Origin: SIG299 sp964632165
Lineage (GTDB): Bacteria; Bacillota; Clostridia; Lachnospirales; Lachnospiraceae
Assembly (NCBI GenBank): GCA_964632165.1
Contig: CAZWCZ010000026.1
Span: forward strand, 1 to 29,187
Direction of reading: 5' to 3'
Length of the DNA: 29,187 nt
Each line of letters begins with the position of its first letter. The stretch's first letter is position 1. A program made the position numbers and the translations under genes. Under the pieces are notes generated by a model. That model saw only the letters and a program-made list of their open reading frames with translations, had not been told where the DNA came from and searched no databases. Shown here in pieces: positions 25,209-29,187 of this stretch.

Positions 25209-26257
25209 TTCAGGATCACCTTTTCTTCACTTTTAATGATGGAACCGATGACATAGGCATCAATTCCGTTTTCCTTCAAAACGGACAGGGCTTTCTGCAC
25301 TTCCCCGGCAGGAACCACAACGCTCATGCCGACTCCCATGTTATAGGTATTGTACATATCACGTTCCGGAATGTTTCCTGCTTTTGCAATGACATCAAAG
25401 ATAGGAAGGACGCGGATGCTGTTTTTGTCAATTTCAGCTCCCAGTCCGTCCGGGATCGAACGAGGGATGTTTTCATAGAAACCGCCGCCGGTAATGTGGG
25501 AGATCCCTTTTATATCTACTTTTTCAAGCAGGGCGAGCACGGGTTTCACATAGATTTTTGTCGGGACAAGCAATGCTTCTGCGACGGACTGACCGGAAAG
25601 TTCTTCGCGAGGGATATAAAGTTCCTGCGGATTGTGGTCAATATCGAATACTTTGCGACAAAGAGAAAAGCCGTTGGAGTGGATACCGGTGGAAGGGAGT
25701 GCGATCACGACATCGCCCTCTTTCATACGTGTGTTATCAATGATCTTTTTGCGGTCAACGATACCAACGGCAAATCCGGCGAGATCATAGTCTTCGACGG
25801 GCATCATGCCCGGGTGCTCCGCGGTTTCTCCGCCGATCAGTGCCGCTCCGGACTGGACACAGCCCTCGGCGACACCACTGACGATCGATGCAATCTTTTC
25901 CGGGATATTTTTTCCGCAGGCAATATAGTCAAGGAAGAACAGAGGCTTTGCACCGACACAGATAATGTCATTGACACACATGGCAACTGCGTCAATGCCG
26001 ATGGTATCGTGTTTGTCCATCAGAATGGCAAGTTTTACTTTTGTGCCGCAGCCGTCGGTACCGGAAACGAGTACGGGTTCTTCCATCCCGGAAAGGGGAA
26101 GACCGAAGCAGCCGCCAAAACCGCCGACATCATCCAGACATCCTTCGTTGCGGGTACGGGCAACGTGTTTTTTCATCAGTTCAACTGCCTTGTAACCTGC
26201 GGTAATGTCTACACCGGCAGCGGCATAGCTGGCAGAGTAAGAATTTTTGTGTTCCAT
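25205..26257 (-). CDS. purM: Phosphoribosylformylglycinamidine cyclo-ligase (AIR synthetase)
   Basis: A 350-aa enzyme that closes FGAM to AIR with ATP, the fifth step. The N-terminal SYAAAGVDITAGYKAV (9-24), VSGTDGCGTKVKLA (64-77) and GIDAVAMCVNDI (87-98) blocks are diagnostic of PurM. The ATG at 26257 has AAAGGAG 12 nt upstream and begins the family-typical MEHKNSYSASYAAAGVD; the frame open to 26404 runs into purF coding sequence and has no conserved residues there. The gap after purF is 34 bp, and the stop overlaps purN by 4 bp. Confidence 0.97.
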   Translation of the reverse strand: MEHKNSYSASYAAAGVDITAGYKAVELMKKHVARTRNEGCLDDVGGFGGCFGLPLSGMEEPVLVSGTDGCGTKVKLAILMDKHDTIGIDAVAMCVNDIICVGAKPLFFLDYIACGKNIPEKIASIVSGVAEGCVQSGAALIGGETAEHPGMMPVEDYDLAGFAVGIVDRKKIIDNTRMKEGDVVIALPSTGIHSNGFSLCRKVFDIDHNPQELYIPREELSGQSVAEALLVPTKIYVKPVLALLEKVDIKGISHITGGGFYENIPRSIPDGLGAEIDKNSIRVLPIFDVIAKAGNIPERDMYNTYNMGVGMSVVVPAGEVQKALSVLKENGIDAYVIGSIIKSEEKVILK

Positions 26258-26291
26258 GATTTGATACGCTCCTTTGTTTGTTCTGTTGATA

Positions 26292-27713
26292 TTATTCCTG
26301 ACCGGTCCAACAGTAGGTACAGATTTGGTCGCGGTCGATGCCGATAGCTTCCAGCAATCCGTCGATTGACTGATATCCGAGGGAATCAAATCCCATTTCT
26401 TCACAGATTGCTTTTAACAGACATTTCCCGCGCTCGGTTCGGTCATCGGCATATTCTTCCAGGTGTTTCTGACCTTCTTCTCCTTCTAATTTCTGTATCA
26501 TTCTGCGGGATAAAAGTTCCATTTCCGAATTGGCACGGGAGAAGTTTAAATATTTACATCCGTACATGACAGGCGGGCATGCGGAGCGCATGTGTACTTC
26601 TTTCGCTCCGGATTCGTAGAGAAATTCTATGGTTTCTCTTAACTGTGTACCACGCACGATGGAGTCATCTACGAGGAGAAGTTTCTTTCCTTCGATCAGT
26701 TCCGGGACCGGGATCTGCTTCATCTCAGCGACCAGATTGCGGATGTCCTGGTTGGAGGGAGTAAAAGAACGTGCCCAGGTCGGAGTGTATTTGATAAAGG
26801 GCCGTGCAAACGGGATATCGGTGTTGTTGGCATAACCGATGGCATGCGGAAGACCGGAGTCCGGAACACCTGCCACATAGTCTGCATCCGGCATGGTGCC
26901 GTTCTCTTTTTCATGTGCAGCCATGATCTCTCCGTTGCGGCAACGCATTACTTCTACATTGACGCCTTCGTAGTTGGAGTTTGGATATCCGTAGTACGTC
27001 CAAAGAAAGGCGCAGATCTTCATTTTTTTTCCGGGAGCAGAAAGCTGACGGATCCCGTCGGTAGTAATTTCCACGATTTCCCCGGGGCCTAGATTATAAC
27101 ATGGCTTATAGCCGAGTTTCTGACAGGCAAAGGATTCCATGCAGGCACAGTAACCGTCTTTCTTTTTCCCGATAACGATAGGAAGACGTCCGTTTTTGTC
27201 GCGTGCTGCGATCAGTCGGTTTTCCGTCAGCAAAAGCAAGGTGCTGGAGCCGGAGATGGTTTCCTGTGCATGACGGATGCCGTCTACAAGATTGTCGCAC
27301 TGATTGATCAGTGCAGCGGTAAGTTCGGTAGCGTTGACCTTGCCGGAAGAGGTAGTCATAAACTGATTTCCGGGTACCGACAGGGTACGTTCGATCAGTT
27401 CCTCCGAGTTGTTGATGATTCCAATGGCAGCAAGTGCAAACATACCGAGGTGGGAACGGATGAGCAGTGGTTCCGGATCTGTATCGGAAATACAGCCGAT
27501 TCCGATCGTTCCGCTCATTTTTTCAAGGTCGTTTTCAAATTTTGTACGGAACGGTGTGTTTTCAATGTTATGGATCTGGCGCTGAAATCCCCGTTCCTTG
27601 TCATAAAACAGAAGTCCGGCACTTTTTGTTCCTAAGTGGGAGTGATAATCTGTTCCGAAAAAAACATCATATTTGCATTCGTTGTGGGATATGACCCCTA
27701 AAAATCCGCCCAT
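26292..27713 (-). CDS. purF: Amidophosphoribosyltransferase-like PurF with degenerate glutaminase
   Basis: A 473-aa PurF homologue. The phosphoribosyltransferase domain is intact: YVAGVPDSGLPHAIGYA (279-295) and the PRPP loop LLLVDDSIVRGT (345-356). The four cysteines matching the Fe-S ligands of Bacillus-type PurF are kept: C234 (KICAFLW), C386 (YGCKY), C465 and C468 (CTYC). The N-terminal Ntn-glutaminase domain, however, starts MGGFLGV, so the usual nucleophilic Cys1 of CGVFG is Gly2. The HVRYPT arginine block reads GIGCIS (71-76), and the AHNGNL oxyanion block reads AAIGII (95-100). The start is secure (AAAGGAG 10 nt upstream, no in-frame upstream start). It probably makes phosphoribosylamine using ammonia or a partner glutaminase. 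A GIINNSEEL block confirms homology despite lost residues. Confidence 0.9.
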   Translation of the reverse strand: MGGFLGVISHNECKYDVFFGTDYHSHLGTKSAGLLFYDKERGFQRQIHNIENTPFRTKFENDLEKMSGTIGIGCISDTDPEPLLIRSHLGMFALAAIGIINNSEELIERTLSVPGNQFMTTSSGKVNATELTAALINQCDNLVDGIRHAQETISGSSTLLLLTENRLIAARDKNGRLPIVIGKKKDGYCACMESFACQKLGYKPCYNLGPGEIVEITTDGIRQLSAPGKKMKICAFLWTYYGYPNSNYEGVNVEVMRCRNGEIMAAHEKENGTMPDADYVAGVPDSGLPHAIGYANNTDIPFARPFIKYTPTWARSFTPSNQDIRNLVAEMKQIPVPELIEGKKLLLVDDSIVRGTQLRETIEFLYESGAKEVHMRSACPPVMYGCKYLNFSRANSEMELLSRRMIQKLEGEEGQKHLEEYADDRTERGKCLLKAICEEMGFDSLGYQSIDGLLEAIGIDRDQICTYCWTGQE

Positions 27714-27740
27714 GAATAAATTACTCCTTTGTTCATAATA

Positions 27741-27782
27741 GAAAAACAGAAAACGCAGGAAAGGCTGTTTGCCTTCCCTGCG
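27741..27782 (-). terminator. Intrinsic terminator-like hairpin between purC and purF
   Basis: Read on the minus strand: CGCAGGGAAGGC (27782-27771) pairs with GCCTTTCCTGCG (27765-27754) around AAACA, a 12-bp stem with one mismatch, and is followed by TTTTCTGTTTTTC. It lies 13 bp after the purC stop and before purF. It could end part of the purEC transcripts or act as an attenuator, and read-through must supply purF onward unless there is another promoter. Confidence 0.75.
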
Positions 27783-27795
27783 CGATCATCATCAA

Positions 27796-28485
27796 TCAGG
27801 CGAAAAATAAGCCGTTCAGAGTCATAGGATCGATATAAGTGCCTTCCTTGTATACTCTCATATTTCCGGAGGCGATTTCGTCGATCAGCATGACGTTTCC
27901 GTCGGCATCATATCCGAATTCAAATTTAATATCATATAGATCAAGTCCTTTTTCTTTTAAGTCATCTGCTACGATCTTTGTGATCGCCTGCGTCTGAGCT
28001 TTTAAAGAATCGTACTGATCTGCAGTCATGACGCCCAGATCAACAAGCCCGTCTTTGGTTACCAGAGGGTCGCCCTTGGCGTCGTTTTTAAAGGTAGTTT
28101 CCACATAGGCAGGCAGGTCTGCTCCTTCTTCTATGTAGTCGGAATAACGGCGGTAAAAAGAACCGACCGCTTTGTAACGGCAGATGACTTCCAATCCTTT
28201 TCCAAAAACTCTGGCAGGAAGGACTTCCATTGTGGTGTTGTCGAGGTTGGCAGATACGTAGTGCGTTCTGATACCGGCTGCATTGATCTTTTCGAAGTAG
28301 TAGATGGACATACGCAGATTGACATCACCTACGCCTTCAATGGTCAGTCCGACAGAATTTTCGCCGGGATCAAATACGCCGTCCTTGCCGGTACAGTCGT
28401 CTTTAAATTTTAAAAGACAGTTGCCGTTTGGAAGTTCGTAAACATTTTTGGTCTTTCCGGTGTAGAGCAGTTTCAAGTTTTCCAT
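27796..28485 (-). CDS. purC: SAICAR synthetase (phosphoribosylaminoimidazole-succinocarboxamide synthase)
   Basis: A 229-aa enzyme that joins CAIR and aspartate with ATP. The N-terminal YTGKTKNVYEL (8-18), the VICRYKAVGSFYRRY block, the IKFEFGYD segment and the LIDEIASGNMRVYK ending are characteristic. The length is typical of the short bacterial form. AGAGAGG lies about 9 nt before the ATG. It follows purE by 43 bp and is separated from purF by a strong hairpin, so purE-purC may be the most highly expressed part of the cluster. Confidence 0.97.
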   Translation of the reverse strand: MENLKLLYTGKTKNVYELPNGNCLLKFKDDCTGKDGVFDPGENSVGLTIEGVGDVNLRMSIYYFEKINAAGIRTHYVSANLDNTTMEVLPARVFGKGLEVICRYKAVGSFYRRYSDYIEEGADLPAYVETTFKNDAKGDPLVTKDGLVDLGVMTADQYDSLKAQTQAITKIVADDLKEKGLDLYDIKFEFGYDADGNVMLIDEIASGNMRVYKEGTYIDPMTLNGLFFA

Positions 28486-28528
28486 GAATGTGTACCTCTC
28501 TCTCGTGTGGTTGATTGAATTTAGGGAA

Positions 28529-29032
28529 TCAGCAGAGCCTGTTGTTCAATTCCGCCTGGAGTGCAGCGTCTTTTTGAAGAACTTTTTCTGCGTCGCTCCT
28601 GCGTTTTGCATCCAGCCGGTCTGCCAGGTCTTTGTCTTCTACGGATAATATCTGTATAGATAACAAAGCGGCATTCACGCCTCCATTCACAGCGACAGTG
28701 GCAACCGGGATACCGGAAGGCATCTGTACTGTAGACAAAAGAGCGTCAATGCCGTCGAGACAAGCAGATTTACAAGGGATTCCAATGACAGGAAGTGTAG
28801 TGTTTGCGGCGATCGCACCGGCTAAGTGTGCAGCCATGCCCGCAGCGGCGATAAGAACGCCAAATCCGTTTTCACGTGCGGAGAGTGCAAAATCTTTAGC
28901 TTCCTGTGGGGTACGGTGTGCAGAAAAGATATGGCATTCATAGTCAATGCCAAATTCAGAAAGAGTGTCCATAGTTTTACGCAGAATCGGTAAGTCGCTG
29001 TCACTTCCCATGACAATTCCTACTTTTTTCAT
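28529..29032 (-). CDS. purE: 5-(carboxyamino)imidazole ribonucleotide mutase / AIR carboxylase PurE
   Basis: A 167-aa enzyme of the carboxylation step. GSDSDLP (9-15), SAHRTP (37-42) and AGMAAHLAG (64-72) form the active site of the octameric PurE family. The ATG at 29032 has GGAGG 8 nt upstream; the longer frame uses a TTG that overlaps that site. It is the first gene of the cluster, 34 nt after the predicted transcription start. No purK is present in the window, so whether it works as the N5-CAIR mutase (class I) or the direct AIR carboxylase (class II) is not settled by what I can see. Confidence 0.97.
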   Translation of the reverse strand: MKKVGIVMGSDSDLPILRKTMDTLSEFGIDYECHIFSAHRTPQEAKDFALSARENGFGVLIAAAGMAAHLAGAIAANTTLPVIGIPCKSACLDGIDALLSTVQMPSGIPVATVAVNGGVNAALLSIQILSVEDKDLADRLDAKRRSDAEKVLQKDAALQAELNNRLC

Positions 29033-29072
29033 GATACTATCCTCCAATAGAGCGATGATGAACTACCCGCTC

Positions 29073-29101
29073 ATTTTAGCATAATATTTTTTTTACGTCA
29101 A
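29073..29101 (-). promoter_or_regulatory. Promoter of the purine cluster (extended -10)
   Basis: On the minus strand: -35 TTGACG (29101-29096, 5 of 6 matches), a 17-bp spacer and -10 TAAAAT (29078-29073, 5 of 6 matches) preceded by TGC. Transcription would start near 29066. The leader of about 33 nt is too short for a purine riboswitch, so any control must be at the promoter or further along the transcript. Confidence 0.8.
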
Positions 29102-29106
29102 CCCGC

Positions 29107-29150
29107 GTACACGAAACTTTTTGTACAGTTTTTGTACACGAAACTTTTTT
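29107..29150. repeat. 16-bp direct repeat pair in the divergent pur promoter region, possible operator
   Basis: GTACACGAAACTTTTT occurs twice, at 29107-29122 and 29134-29149, 27 bp apart start to start. A third, partial element (TTGTACAG, 29121-29128) sits between them. The array begins 6 bp upstream of the pur -35 box and ends 3 bp before the -35 of a divergent promoter. Its ACGAA core recalls the Bacillus PurBox CGAA but does not match that consensus well. Confidence 0.6.
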
Positions 29151-29152
29151 AC

Positions 29153-29181
29153 TTGACGGAAAACATAAGAGAAGCTAAGAT
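29153..29181 (+). promoter_or_regulatory. Divergent promoter facing out of the right edge
   Basis: -35 TTGACG (29153-29158, 5 of 6 matches), a 17-bp spacer and -10 TAAGAT (29176-29181, 4 of 6 matches). It would drive a gene beyond the window and shares the repeat region with the pur promoter. Confidence 0.5.
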
Positions 29182-29187
29182 GGGTAT

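Noticed and set aside
26258..26404. 49-residue N-terminal extension of PurM
   Set aside because: It is read inside the purF coding region in another frame; AAAGGAG and the conserved start lie at 26257.
27735..27740. TATTAT as a -10 box for a separate purF promoter
   Set aside because: No -35 match is found 16-18 bp upstream, and the start would fall within the purF ribosome site.
1..29187. CRISPR arrays, insertion sequences, prophage or integrase genes, toxin-antitoxin pairs
   Set aside because: No repeat-spacer pattern, transposase, integrase or paired small toxin-antitoxin frames were seen; the only notable direct repeat is the operator-like pair at the right edge.

Overview
The window reads as a chromosomal segment of a Lachnospiraceae-type member of the Clostridia (Firmicutes). 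The reasons are strong AAGGAGG-type ribosome binding sites, near-consensus sigma-A-type promoters, a single-chain PurL, a purine pathway that uses a PurO-type IMP cyclohydrolase plus a stand-alone AICAR formyltransferase, a preQ1-I riboswitch in front of queT, and a protein resembling a Lachnospiraceae-restricted family. No phage, IS, CRISPR or integration signature was seen. The genus cannot be fixed from the sequence.

Left edge (1-363): the last bases of a 23S rRNA gene, then tRNA-Asn(GUU), tRNA-Cys(GCA) and a strong terminator. No 5S gene follows the 23S gene here.

Left half (about 430-15900): mostly single genes or short runs on both strands. They are a Na/Pi cotransporter with a PhoU-like tail, a VanZ-family membrane protein, a cytidylate kinase-like P-loop protein, an AI-2E-type permease, an ABC-F ATPase, a DUF6128-like protein, a preQ1-riboswitch-controlled queT, a YwmB-like protein, an 837-residue membrane-anchored protein of unknown function, a family 2 glycosyltransferase, a PAP2 phosphatase, phosphopentomutase (deoB) and a formate/nitrite-type channel. 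Three convergent pairs overlap at their 3' ends (62, 11 and 8 bp), leaving no room for conventional terminators between them.

Right half (15910-29032, all minus strand): one purine biosynthesis cluster, in transcription order purE, purC, purF, purM, purN, purO, AICAR formyltransferase (purH C-terminal half), purD, purL, fhs. It starts at a near-consensus promoter just inside the right edge and ends at a hairpin shared with the convergent formate channel gene. purN and the AICAR formyltransferase both need 10-formyl-tetrahydrofolate, which fhs makes from formate, so the cluster carries its own one-carbon supply. purB and purK are not present.

Points of most interest: the PurF glutaminase domain has lost its nucleophilic cysteine and other catalytic positions while keeping the four Fe-S-type cysteines; a terminator-like hairpin separates purEC from purF onward; a 16-bp direct repeat lies between the pur promoter and a divergent promoter at the edge; and the 837-residue protein ends in what looks like a catalytically dead C39-peptidase-like domain. 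No stretch longer than 300 bases lacks a gene.
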